A stretch of 12,302 nt of DNA from an uncultured Erysipelotrichaceae bacterium (GCA_947303755.1 CAMYZF010000033.1:1-12302), one strand, 5' to 3'; positions 5,808-12,302 are shown, counted from the first letter of the stretch. Translations and numbers: made by a program. The notes: generated by a model not told the origin, from the sequence alone.

Positions 5808-6538
5808 TATTTGTTACCTCCTTCCGCTTTTTGAGCCGCTAACTTTTTAGCCTCTTCCGCTTTGCGGATCTTTTCTTGTCTTGCTAAGTAAGCTTGATAT
5901 TCTTTCTTACGATTTGAGAAGAAAGCAATAACAGCGAGGATAACGCCAAAGACAATAAAGGCACCCGCTGGATTTTGGAAGATGGATAAAACATAATTCT
6001 TCGGAATGATTTGTAATTTGAAATATGGAATGAAATAGAAGATCTTTCCAAAGGAAATAGCGCCTGTTCCAAGGATCTCTCTAAAGACCGCCATAGAAAG
6101 AATCGCTAAGGTATAACCTAATCCCATTCCGAGTGCATCGATAAAGGAATCGAAGACATTATTCTTTGAAGCATAAGCTTCAGCTCTACCTAAAACAATA
6201 CAGTTAACAACGATAAGAGAAATAAACACTCCTAAGGTTGAGAATAATTCTGGTAAGAATGCATTTGTAAGCATCTTCACTATAGTGACGAATGTCGCAA
6301 TGATAACGATATAGGCCGGAGTTCTAATTTCTTCAGAGATAACTTTTCTAAGCAAAGAAACCAAGACGCTGGAGCAGATTAAAACGATGGTGAAAAGGAT
6401 TCCCATACCTAACGCCGCTTCAATAGTTTTAGTGGTCGCTAAAGCTGGACATGTACCAAGAATCGAAACAAATAATGGATTCTCAGCAATAATGCCTTTT
6501 AGGAAATTCTTCTTTGTGTAGCCTTTTTCCCTTTTCAT
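5807..6538 (-). CDS. rnfE: Rnf electron transport complex subunit RnfE
   Basis: RnfE is the membrane partner of RnfA and shares the buried [2Fe-2S] cluster in the ion channel. With the preferred ATG at 6538 it has 243 residues. The cluster motifs are LGTCPALATT with Cys30 and VVNCIVLGRAEA with Cys113, both diagnostic for the RnfE/NqrD group. Six hydrophobic segments are followed by a cytoplasmic tail of about 35 residues rich in Lys, Glu and Ala (about 209-243). This tail is likely helical or coiled-coil and longer than in typical RnfE. A GTG four codons upstream (6550) is in frame, but only one base separates it from AAGG. The ATG instead forms the TAATG overlap with rnfG seen at other junctions in this operon. 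Confidence 0.95.
   Translation of the reverse strand: MKREKGYTKKNFLKGIIAENPLFVSILGTCPALATTKTIEAALGMGILFTIVLICSSVLVSLLRKVISEEIRTPAYIVIIATFVTIVKMLTNAFLPELFSTLGVFISLIVVNCIVLGRAEAYASKNNVFDSFIDALGMGLGYTLAILSMAVFREILGTGAISFGKIFYFIPYFKLQIIPKNYVLSIFQNPAGAFIVFGVILAVIAFFSNRKKEYQAYLARQEKIRKAEEAKKLAAQKAEGGNK
5816..5821 (-). promoter_or_regulatory. Shine-Dalgarno of rnfA inside rnfE
   Basis: GGAGGT on the minus strand, preceded by AA, lies 8 bases before the rnfA ATG. It is encoded by the Gly-Gly codons at the rnfE C terminus, supporting the TAATG-coupled start. Confidence 0.8.
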
Positions 6539-7059
6539 TATTTTATCCACACCTTTTCTTCGTTAGCCTTTTTGGCTTCGTTAACCATATCGCGTACAAG
6601 TTTTGCTCCAAAGGTTGCGCCACAGTTAACATCGTTGATATCGCGACTACCTCCATTCACAGGAGCGATGTAATCATCTTCAAGTGCAGTCGCGTATGTT
6701 TGTTCATCTTCAACGATATTCAAAGAGACAAAATTGTTTGCTGCATCAAATCCAACAATTAAAGAAATCTTTCCATACATGTTGGAACCTTCACTCTTGA
6801 AGGCATAACCAATCGTATTGTCCTTTTGAATCTCGTAGACATAATTGACATATTGATAGTCATTTTTCTCAATTGAATACTCATTTTTGATAGAGGCTTC
6901 TTTGCCAAAAATCTCCGCAATACCTTCTTGAATCTTGATTTTCTTGTTTTCTTCAATCCTATTTCTGGTGATGAAGTTTGTTAAACCAATTAAGGCTGCT
7001 GCAGAGGCGGCGATCGCACCTAAAGTTACGGAGACAATAATGTAATGTTTTTTAGCCAT
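6538..7059 (-). CDS. rnfG: Rnf electron transport complex subunit RnfG (FMN-binding)
   Basis: RnfG carries a covalently bound FMN on the outer face of the membrane and relays electrons within Rnf. This 173-residue protein has an N-terminal membrane helix (about 6-29) and an FMN-binding domain. The flavinylation motif is Asp143-Val-Asn-Cys146-Gly-Ala-Thr149-Phe; Thr149 is the predicted FMN ester site. Most members have Ser or Thr where Cys146 sits. The ETPGLG motif usually found upstream of the flavin site is not recognisable; the region reads EQTYATALEDDY (119-130). The ATG is preceded by GGAGGT at 7 bases, encoded in the end of rnfD, which it overlaps by 8 bases. Assignment rests on the motif, size and position between rnfD and rnfE. 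The apbE gene needed for its maturation is in the same operon. Confidence 0.92.
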   Translation of the reverse strand: MAKKHYIIVSVTLGAIAASAAALIGLTNFITRNRIEENKKIKIQEGIAEIFGKEASIKNEYSIEKNDYQYVNYVYEIQKDNTIGYAFKSEGSNMYGKISLIVGFDAANNFVSLNIVEDEQTYATALEDDYIAPVNGGSRDINDVNCGATFGAKLVRDMVNEAKKANEEKVWIK

Positions 7060-8173
7060 TAAATGTACCTCCGTAGAAAATTGCTAAGAAAGTCACTAAC
7101 GCTGGAATAACAATAAGTAATCCCATCGTTAAGAACTTCTTCCATGTATATCTAGAAGATGACCATTCGTAGTGATCAAGCACACAGGCCACCATATTCG
7201 CGATTAAAATTGAGAAGCCAACACCTTCTGGTAAAGCTGCAAATAAACGGATAAAGACAGTTGCAACGGCTGCAACCATACCATATATCCATCTTGATGG
7301 GGCGTTTATCGGACTAGTTACTGGATCAGTCAACATAAATGTTGCGCCGAATAAAACACCACCACTAAGTAAGTTATAAAGAAGGAACATAAATGGATTA
7401 ATTCCAGTTCCAAGACCCATCACTGATAAACCGGCAACAAGCATAAGGATGGAGAATGTTCCTAAATATGAAACAACAATTCTAAAGTCGGCGCTTCTTC
7501 TAACTAAAAGATAGATTAAGCCAATAATGATTGTGATCTTATAAACTTCACCAAGCGCACCTGGAATACGTCCAAAGAACAAATCGAATAAGCCATAGTT
7601 ACCAGTTGAGGCATAAGCTCCGTTATTGATATAGCCAAGTGGAGTGGCCGATGCAACAATATCAGTTTTTTGATAATACCAAGTTGGAACATAGGTTACG
7701 TATTGAGAACCAAAGCAAATCTTCGCAAAAATCATACCAACTGCGGCTGGGTTGAAGATATTGCTTCCAAGTCCACCGAAGACTAATTTACCAAAAACTA
7801 TTCCCACAAATGCGCCTACAATGATTGCATATATAGGTGCACCAGCAGGCATAATGAGTGTGAATATGATCGCGCTTATCGCAGGAGTGAGAATGTTGTT
7901 TTGATTGTATTTACCTTTATAGGCATAAGCGAATCTTTCTTTGAAAGAATGTTTTTGTCCGTCTTTAGGCATTATGCCTCTAAGACCAACATAAACGAAT
8001 TCCGCTCCAACCATAATTGCTAATGAAATTACATAAGTAATTAAAGTCTTAATTGGATAGACGACAAAGGAAAAGATTAAGGTCGGAGCAAGGGCGATTA
8101 AAACATCGACCATCATACGAGTGACGGAAGCTTTTCTTCTTAAGTGTGGAGCGCTCTCTTTTACGATCGTCAT
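7052..8173 (-). CDS. rnfD: Rnf electron transport complex subunit RnfD
   Basis: RnfD is a polytopic membrane subunit with a covalent FMN and is thought to help form the ion path. The 373 residues include about nine or ten hydrophobic segments. GGLGSNIFNPAAVG (133-146) and MLTDPVTSPIN (280-290) are conserved RnfD/NqrB blocks. The flavin site fits Asp171-Ile-Val-Ala-Ser175-Ala-Thr177-Pro-Leu, with Thr177 the expected FMN-bearing residue. The N-terminal part before the first helix, with APHLRRKASVTRMM (8-21), is also typical. The ATG overlaps the rnfC TGA stop by 4 bases. No other function fits this combination of motifs and neighbours. Confidence 0.95.
   Translation of the reverse strand: MTIVKESAPHLRRKASVTRMMVDVLIALAPTLIFSFVVYPIKTLITYVISLAIMVGAEFVYVGLRGIMPKDGQKHSFKERFAYAYKGKYNQNNILTPAISAIIFTLIMPAGAPIYAIIVGAFVGIVFGKLVFGGLGSNIFNPAAVGMIFAKICFGSQYVTYVPTWYYQKTDIVASATPLGYINNGAYASTGNYGLFDLFFGRIPGALGEVYKITIIIGLIYLLVRRSADFRIVVSYLGTFSILMLVAGLSVMGLGTGINPFMFLLYNLLSGGVLFGATFMLTDPVTSPINAPSRWIYGMVAAVATVFIRLFAALPEGVGFSILIANMVACVLDHYEWSSSRYTWKKFLTMGLLIVIPALVTFLAIFYGGTFNG
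7067..7072 (-). promoter_or_regulatory. Shine-Dalgarno of rnfG inside rnfD
   Basis: GGAGGT on the minus strand lies 7 bases before the rnfG ATG. It is encoded by the Gly-Gly codons near the rnfD C terminus, where the two genes overlap by 8 bases. Confidence 0.8.
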
Positions 8174-9471
8174 AACTTCGCGAAAATCTTTGCCTTTCTA
8201 ATATAATCAGTAACTTGAATCTTTGAGGTGCATGAATAGGCACAAAGTCCGCATTCAATACATTTCAAAGGATTAAGTTTTTTAATTCTTTCTTTATCCG
8301 CAACCTTAACCGCGTTCATAATCTGAACCGGTTCAAGATGAACTGGACAAGATAAAACACAACTGCCACATCTAACACATGGTTCTTCCTTGAATTCCAT
8401 TTTATCAAAGATAATGATGGAGGTAACGGTTTTGGTGATGATACAATCATCGCTTGGAACAGATGCACCCATCATTGGGCCACCTAAAATGAATACTTTT
8501 TCTTTATCTGGATTTTTGTATCCTTCACAAAGTGGAATCAAATCTTTGATTGAAGTACCCACTCTAACTCTAAAGTTTTTTGGAAAATTGATTCCATCAC
8601 CAGTTACAGTAACGAATCTTTTAACAACAGGCATGTTGTATTTGATAGCCTTATATAGACCCACTATAGTGGATACGTTAAAATCGATTATTCCTCTATT
8701 GGATGGAAGTTCTCCTGGATTTAATTTGATTCCAGTGGCTTTTCTTATCATCTCAACTTCCCATCCTTGTGGATAGTAGTTTCCAACACAACAAAGTTCA
8801 ATTCCGGAATCAGGATATTCTTTTAATAATTGTTTATAGACAGTTTTGATGTCTTTATATTTTGATTTAATGCAAATATAAGCTTTCTTACAATCAAAAG
8901 CTTGCATTGCATATTTAATTCCATCGATAACACGATTAGGGAATTCAAGCATCAAACGATGGTCCGCGGTAATATATGGTTCACATTCAATCGCGTTTAT
9001 CAAAATAACATCGATCTTTTTATCTGTTTGGAACTTCACATAAGTTGGAAATGAGGAGCCTCCTAATCCAACAAGAGCGCAGTTTTTAACAATTTCAGTT
9101 ATTTCATCCTTGCTAAGCTTAGCGATTTCTTCAGGAGATCTTTTGAAACAAGATTTATCAAAAGTATCCTTAAAGTCATTTTCGATTTTGATGAAATCAA
9201 TTAACTTTCCGTTACGGTGATAATGCTTTTCGTAACCAACAAATGTACCTGAACATGTCGCATGGATTGGTTGATCAAAAAATGGACCATGACGCATGCC
9301 AATAAGTTGGCAGCAATTTACATGATCGCCTTCTTTAATATATAGTTCAAAACTACTACATCTAGCGTTCGTGGTCGCAAGATAAATATATTTCGGATCA
9401 ACATACCTAACAGCAGGTAAAGAACCAATCAGTTTTTTTGTGTCTTTAATATGCCTAGTTTTCGCTATCAT
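8170..9471 (-). CDS. rnfC: Rnf electron transport complex subunit RnfC (NADH/FMN and 2x[4Fe-4S])
   Basis: RnfC is the peripheral cytoplasmic subunit that exchanges electrons with NAD(H). This 433-residue protein has the full layout. An N-terminal barrel-sandwich region ends in PIHATCSGTF (68-77). The FMN/NADH-binding domain has GLGGSSFPT (135-143) and NAIECEPYITADHR (159-172). An SLBB-like segment (about 285-312) follows. Two [4Fe-4S] clusters close the protein: Cys365-X2-Cys368-X2-Cys371-X3-Cys375 and Cys404-X2-Cys407-X2-Cys410-X3-Cys414. The fourth Cys of the second cluster is followed by Thr rather than Pro. It is the first gene of the operon. The ATG lacks a good Shine-Dalgarno, and a candidate promoter would start the mRNA within a few bases of it. 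Confidence 0.96.
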   Translation of the reverse strand: MIAKTRHIKDTKKLIGSLPAVRYVDPKYIYLATTNARCSSFELYIKEGDHVNCCQLIGMRHGPFFDQPIHATCSGTFVGYEKHYHRNGKLIDFIKIENDFKDTFDKSCFKRSPEEIAKLSKDEITEIVKNCALVGLGGSSFPTYVKFQTDKKIDVILINAIECEPYITADHRLMLEFPNRVIDGIKYAMQAFDCKKAYICIKSKYKDIKTVYKQLLKEYPDSGIELCCVGNYYPQGWEVEMIRKATGIKLNPGELPSNRGIIDFNVSTIVGLYKAIKYNMPVVKRFVTVTGDGINFPKNFRVRVGTSIKDLIPLCEGYKNPDKEKVFILGGPMMGASVPSDDCIITKTVTSIIIFDKMEFKEEPCVRCGSCVLSCPVHLEPVQIMNAVKVADKERIKKLNPLKCIECGLCAYSCTSKIQVTDYIRKAKIFAKL

Positions 9472-9483
9472 ACACCATTTTAT

Positions 9484-9511
9484 ATTGTATAGGAGTTTTA
9501 ATAATTTTCAA
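9484..9511 (-). promoter_or_regulatory. Candidate promoter of the Rnf operon
   Basis: On the minus strand TTGAAA (9511-9506, 5 of 6) and TACAAT (9489-9484, 5 of 6) are separated by 16 bases. The predicted start is about 9477, giving a 5' leader of only some 6 bases before the rnfC ATG, in keeping with the missing ribosome site. A consensus TATAAT at 9516-9511 lies further upstream but has no recognisable -35 partner. Confidence 0.45.
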
Positions 9512-9570
9512 TTATAAAAAGAACATACAGATATTTTGTTTTGAGAGCTATTTTGTTTCTCTTTTCGCTA

Positions 9571-9600
9571 TTGCAAGCAATTATTCAAAAATGATAAAAT
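9571..9600 (+). promoter_or_regulatory. Candidate promoter of the four-helix membrane protein gene
   Basis: TTGCAA (9571-9576, 4 of 6) and TAAAAT (9595-9600, 5 of 6) are 18 bases apart, leaving a leader of about 97 bases before the ATG at 9704. A short inverted repeat, ATTGC-AA-GCAAT (9570-9581), overlaps the -35 and could be an operator. The remaining divergent gap (9472-9703) shows no gene or recognised riboswitch, only AT-rich sequence. Confidence 0.35.
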
Positions 9601-9690
9601 CTAACTTAGATATGTGGAAATATGAATAGCATTTAATTCGATAAAAAGGGTTAATTGTTTTTTATTATTGACGCATACATTTTTAAAGAA

Positions 9691-9699
9691 AGGAGGAGG
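9691..9699 (+). promoter_or_regulatory. Strong Shine-Dalgarno fixing the membrane protein start
   Basis: AGGAGGAGG lies a few bases before the ATG at 9704. It rules out the in-frame TTG at 9668, which would translate the ribosome site itself as Lys-Gly-Gly-Gly-Lys. Confidence 0.85.
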
Positions 9700-9703
9700 A
9701 AAA

Positions 9704-10366
9704 ATGCAAATTACTTTAAAGAAAGTCTTACTTTGTGGAATCATGATTCTTTCAGCAGTCTTTTTCTTTTTAATTGTTTGTTTACCAGTTTCTAGAACTG
9801 TCACAATCACAGATCCTATTCTTGGTTCTGTCGTTTCAACAACAACCTACAAAGCATCATTACTTGATGTTTTAGCCGAAAAGAAAGAAGCTATCGCAAT
9901 GGTTGAAAGCCAAATCGATATTAGCAAATATGTCAACGCTTCAAGTATTGTTTCTGCAGTTGCTAGTGGCGAAGTTTCAGCCTCAGGCTGGGAAGCATAT
10001 CAACAAGCAATTAAAGCTTTAGTTACTGTTTACAAAGTCTTTGCCGTTATGGGTATTGTCTTATTTGTTTTAAATCTTTGTGCAGCTATCGGTGCTTTCT
10101 TCATTCCATCAATGAAGGGTGCTAGAGGACTCATTCTTCCATTCTTCATCGTCGGCATGATTTTCTACGTCGTCGTCGCAGTCTTTGCAACATTATTAGT
10201 CACTTCAACTTCAATGATCGAAGCTGCTAACTCAAGTTACGTTAAAGTCTCAGTGTCCGCTGGTGCACCATGGATTATGTGGGTTTTAGGCTTATTAGCC
10301 TTCATCGGCGCGCTTGTTTCTTCAGGTGCTGTTAGAGATGTGGTTTTTGTTGGTAAGAAAAAATAA
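9704..10366 (+). CDS. Hypothetical four-helix membrane protein
   Basis: I do not recognise this 220-residue protein. It has four predicted membrane helices: about 7-29, 110-134, 142-168 and 188-210. Between the first two is a loop of about 80 residues that is polar and Ser/Ala/Val-rich, probably outside the cell. The C terminus ends in Lys-Lys-Lys, probably inside. The layout recalls claudin-like or small multi-helix proteins of unknown function in Firmicutes, but no diagnostic motif is present. The gene is well supported by AGGAGGAGG before its ATG, a terminator after its stop and a consistent reading frame. It is transcribed alone, divergent from the Rnf operon and in the same direction as the surface-protein gene behind it. 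Confidence 0.85.
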   Translation: MQITLKKVLLCGIMILSAVFFFLIVCLPVSRTVTITDPILGSVVSTTTYKASLLDVLAEKKEAIAMVESQIDISKYVNASSIVSAVASGEVSASGWEAYQQAIKALVTVYKVFAVMGIVLFVLNLCAAIGAFFIPSMKGARGLILPFFIVGMIFYVVVAVFATLLVTSTSMIEAANSSYVKVSVSAGAPWIMWVLGLLAFIGALVSSGAVRDVVFVGKKK

Positions 10367-10384
10367 ATAATTATCGATAATTAT
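10367..10384. repeat. 18-bp perfect palindrome after the membrane protein gene
   Basis: ATAATTATCGATAATTAT begins directly after the TAA stop and is self-complementary with no spacer. It lies 11 bases before the terminator hairpin. It could be a protein-binding site or a weak mRNA 3' structure; its AT content makes chance possible. Confidence 0.5.
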
Positions 10385-10395
10385 CTATCAAAAAG

Positions 10396-10424
10396 AAGGA
10401 CCTACATCGTAGGCCCTTTTCTTA
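10396..10424 (+). terminator. Rho-independent terminator
   Basis: AAGG (10396-10399) pairs with CCTT (10415-10418), and CCTAC (10401-10405) with GTAGG (10409-10413), across one A-C mismatch and the loop ATC. The sequence TTCTTATTT follows. It ends the four-helix membrane protein transcript and separates it from the surface-protein gene. Confidence 0.8.
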
Positions 10425-10514
10425 TTTCTTGGTATCCCAAAAAGCAAAACTAATTTATATTATTATTAAACATGTCTAAGAAAGTTAGCGTTTGTTAGTG
10501 TTACCTTTTATTAT

Positions 10515-10543
10515 TTGCACTATTTTTATTATGTCTATATAAT
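10515..10543 (+). promoter_or_regulatory. Candidate promoter of the secreted modular protein gene
   Basis: A perfect TATAAT (10538-10543) has TTGCAC (10515-10520) 17 bases upstream. The predicted start is about 10550, with a leader of about 22 bases. An inverted repeat, AATAAC-AAAT-GTTATT (10541-10556), overlaps the end of the -10 and the start point and may be an operator. AAGGA (10559-10563) is the ribosome site, 8 bases before the ATG. Confidence 0.55.
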
Positions 10544-10571
10544 AACAAATGTTATTTTAAGGACATAAGAT

Positions 10572-12302
10572 ATGAAAAGAAAAAATATATTAATTCCGTT
10601 AATTGTTGGAGCGCTTGCTATTCCAGGAATTGTCGCTTCTTTTAGTAAAAGCAATGTAGTGGAAGTTGATGCTACTAGCTCTTCACCTATTAGCGGTAGT
10701 TTTATTAAAGTTAACACTACAGCAGAATTAGAAATCGGCACGGAAGTCATCTTCGTTAGTGATGATGGACAAGCGATGGATGATATTTGGGGTAACCCAG
10801 GATATTTACACGGTAGTGGTGATGGAGTGACTCTTTCTAGTAATTTAAACGAAGTTACACTGAACAACTCTAATGCGACAATCTTTACTGTTGAAGCAGG
10901 AACGGAAGCAAACACCTTTGCTTTTAGAGCGGATAGAATGAAAGTCACTGGTCAAAAAAAGAGCGATATTTATATTGCTCATAATGAAAAAGATTATTAC
11001 GGTGATAACACATTTAAGAATATTGGTTATTTCAAAGATCGTGATATCGCTGTGGAAGTAAGCAATTGTTTAGAGTCTTCTTGGTATGTTGAATTCAATG
11101 TCGAACAAAAAGGAAACACTCAAGAAACCTTTGTCCACACTTATATTAGAAACGCTAAAAACGTTAAAGCTGGATATCCTAATAATGAATTGACATTCAC
11201 CTATGACTACGCGCCTAGATTTTGTAGTAATATGGGTAATCTTGTAAATATTTACAAAATTAAAGACGACTCTCTTTATAGTATCGTAGTGACTAAACAA
11301 CCAGGCAAAACTACTTATAACTATGGTGAGGCTATTGATTTAACTGGTTTAGAGATTGATATTTATTCTCAAAGTGGCACTGAACACGTTACATATGATT
11401 ATTCTTTAGATAATAATTTCTCATATCCTGATGTTGCTACTGGAGAAGGCGAAGTGCTTTTAGAAGTTTATTACACGAATAAGAAATTCACTGTCCCTAT
11501 TACTGTTAATAAACCAACATATTCGGCGACTAGGATTGGTGAGTTAGCGGACTACCGTGGCTCATATTTCTTAGTTGAAGAAAGTGCACCATATGCATTT
11601 GATGGTAGTAATCGAAACAAAGTAATACTAGCTTATGATCAAGAAGGTTGTGGAGTTTATTACGCACATAATTTGGGCGAATATGAAAGAATTAAGTTCA
11701 CACTCACTAAAGATGAATCTGGTTATCACCTACTCAACTATGAAAACAAATATTTAAATTTAGACGCTCTTTTTAGCTTACAAGACAATCCATGTTCAAT
11801 TATTGTTGAACATACAGATTATGGTGAGCTAATTAAAGGACCTGAAAAAGGTAATTGTTTGTGCGTCGACATGCTTAATTATTGCTTCGCTATGGCGGAT
11901 AAAGAAGATATAGAAACTACAGACTTTTTACATCCTGTGGTGCTTTGCAAATGTGAATTAACAAGTGAAGAACAAACCGCAATTGATACTTTTACATCTT
12001 CATTCATAAGTACCACAAATGTTTGTGATGAAACAGGATCAACGTTCTCCATTACTAGTAAAAATTGGGGAGATCTTGAAGAAACGTTTGCTTCATTAAG
12101 CGATACTGTTCAAGCTGAATTCGTTAACACTTTATATAACGTTGGTGAAGAAGATACTTCCGCAATTCAATTTGCGATGTCTAGATATGACTATATTTAT
12201 AGTAAATATCATGAAGATCCTAGATATTCATATATCACCGATTTTATCGGTAGATTAGAAGCAGGAACTATGCAAAGTAGTTATAGTGGTACCTTCTTTA
12301 GA
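10572..12302 (+). CDS. Large secreted modular surface protein with bacterial Ig-like domain (3' partial)
   Basis: The frame is open for 577 codons from the ATG at 10572 to the window edge with no stop. A basic start (MKRKN) and a hydrophobic stretch (about 6-24) form a Sec signal peptide. Residues about 41-235 are a beta-rich region opening with IKVNTTAELEIGTEVIFVS, a pattern I associate with repeated units in gut Firmicutes surface proteins. Residues about 238-314 match a bacterial Ig-like domain (Big_3 type: TKQPGKTTYNYGEAIDLTGL, then ITVNKP at the end). Residues about 321-463 form another beta-rich unit with several cysteines. Residues about 465-561 form a helical module with NVCDETG (483-489), Trp499, YDYIYSKY (539-546) and DFIGR (557-561). 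An adhesion or cell-surface role is likely, but no catalytic motif is seen. The C-terminal anchor, if any, is outside the window. Confidence 0.85.
   Translation, partial: MKRKNILIPLIVGALAIPGIVASFSKSNVVEVDATSSSPISGSFIKVNTTAELEIGTEVIFVSDDGQAMDDIWGNPGYLHGSGDGVTLSSNLNEVTLNNSNATIFTVEAGTEANTFAFRADRMKVTGQKKSDIYIAHNEKDYYGDNTFKNIGYFKDRDIAVEVSNCLESSWYVEFNVEQKGNTQETFVHTYIRNAKNVKAGYPNNELTFTYDYAPRFCSNMGNLVNIYKIKDDSLYSIVVTKQPGKTTYNYGEAIDLTGLEIDIYSQSGTEHVTYDYSLDNNFSYPDVATGEGEVLLEVYYTNKKFTVPITVNKPTYSATRIGELADYRGSYFLVEESAPYAFDGSNRNKVILAYDQEGCGVYYAHNLGEYERIKFTLTKDESGYHLLNYENKYLNLDALFSLQDNPCSIIVEHTDYGELIKGPEKGNCLCVDMLNYCFAMADKEDIETTDFLHPVVLCKCELTSEEQTAIDTFTSSFISTTNVCDETGSTFSITSKNWGDLEETFASLSDTVQAEFVNTLYNVGEEDTSAIQFAMSRYDYIYSKYHEDPRYSYITDFIGRLEAGTMQSSYSGTFFR

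Noticed and set aside
5884..6072. Short open frames overlapping rnfE, rnfG, rnfC, apbE and the surface-protein gene in other frames (for example 5884-6072, 8390-8776, 4572-4838, 10535-10948, 11070-11300)
   Set aside because: They lie inside well-supported genes, lack ribosome sites and show no domain motifs.
6539..6550. GTG start of rnfE at 6550
   Set aside because: AAGG is only one base upstream, and the ATG at 6538 forms the TAATG overlap used elsewhere in the operon.
9511..9516. TATAAT on the minus strand as the main rnf promoter
   Set aside because: It is a perfect -10 but no plausible -35 lies 16-18 bases upstream; the TTGAAA/TACAAT pair is better overall.
9612..9629. Five-codon upstream reading frame (MWKYE) in the divergent gap
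   Set aside because: It has no ribosome site and such short frames are expected by chance.
9668..9703. TTG start for the four-helix membrane protein at 9668
   Set aside because: It would translate the strong ribosome site itself; the ATG at 9704 is correctly spaced from AGGAGGAGG.
10484..10503. Imperfect tandem 10-bp repeat (GTTAGCGTTT/GTTAGTGTTA)
   Set aside because: Only two copies with 8 of 10 identity; too weak to call a repeat or binding array.
1..12302. Mycoplasma-type genetic code (TGA as Trp)
   Set aside because: TGA is a true stop in rnfC, rnfA and the NusG domain II gene, and Trp is encoded by TGG throughout.

Overview
The window comes from an AT-rich, anaerobic, Firmicutes/Mollicutes-like bacterium (Erysipelotrichia, RF39 or Acholeplasma relatives are my guess from style and gene content). 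Three genes end in TGA inside ATGA overlaps and Trp is always TGG, so the standard code is used, not the Mycoplasma code. Genes are packed tightly, with strong Shine-Dalgarno sites, many 1-8 bp overlaps and short hairpin terminators.

Left part (1-2854): the C-terminal part of an adenylate-forming acyl ligase fused to a carrier-protein domain (+). It meets an alpha/beta hydrolase (-) tail to tail, with the two stop codons overlapping. The hydrolase is translationally coupled behind a Nudix hydrolase (-). A 56-bp divergent gap holding a 22-bp inverted repeat separates the Nudix gene from a low-molecular-weight protein tyrosine phosphatase (+). A hairpin with T runs on both sides ends the phosphatase from the left and the Rnf operon from the right.

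Centre (2857-9471, all -): one ten-gene, fully overlapping or abutting operon read as rnfC-rnfD-rnfG-rnfE-rnfA-(small Cys-rich membrane protein)-rnfB-apbE-(NusG domain II protein)-(Gx transporter/HepI family). It encodes an Rnf ferredoxin:NAD+ oxidoreductase ion pump, the ApbE flavin transferase that attaches FMN to RnfG and RnfD, and two membrane proteins often found with Rnf and ApbE. Two features stand out. RnfB is only 105 residues and stops after its first [4Fe-4S] domain, so the ferredoxin-type domains are missing. A 65-residue one-helix protein with a Cys cluster of the same CX2CX4C spacing sits directly before it.

Right part (9472-12302): a divergent promoter region, an unrecognised four-helix membrane protein (+) with its own terminator, then a new promoter and the first 577 codons of a large secreted, modular surface protein (+) that runs off the window end. 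No tRNA, rRNA, CRISPR array, transposase or phage gene was seen.
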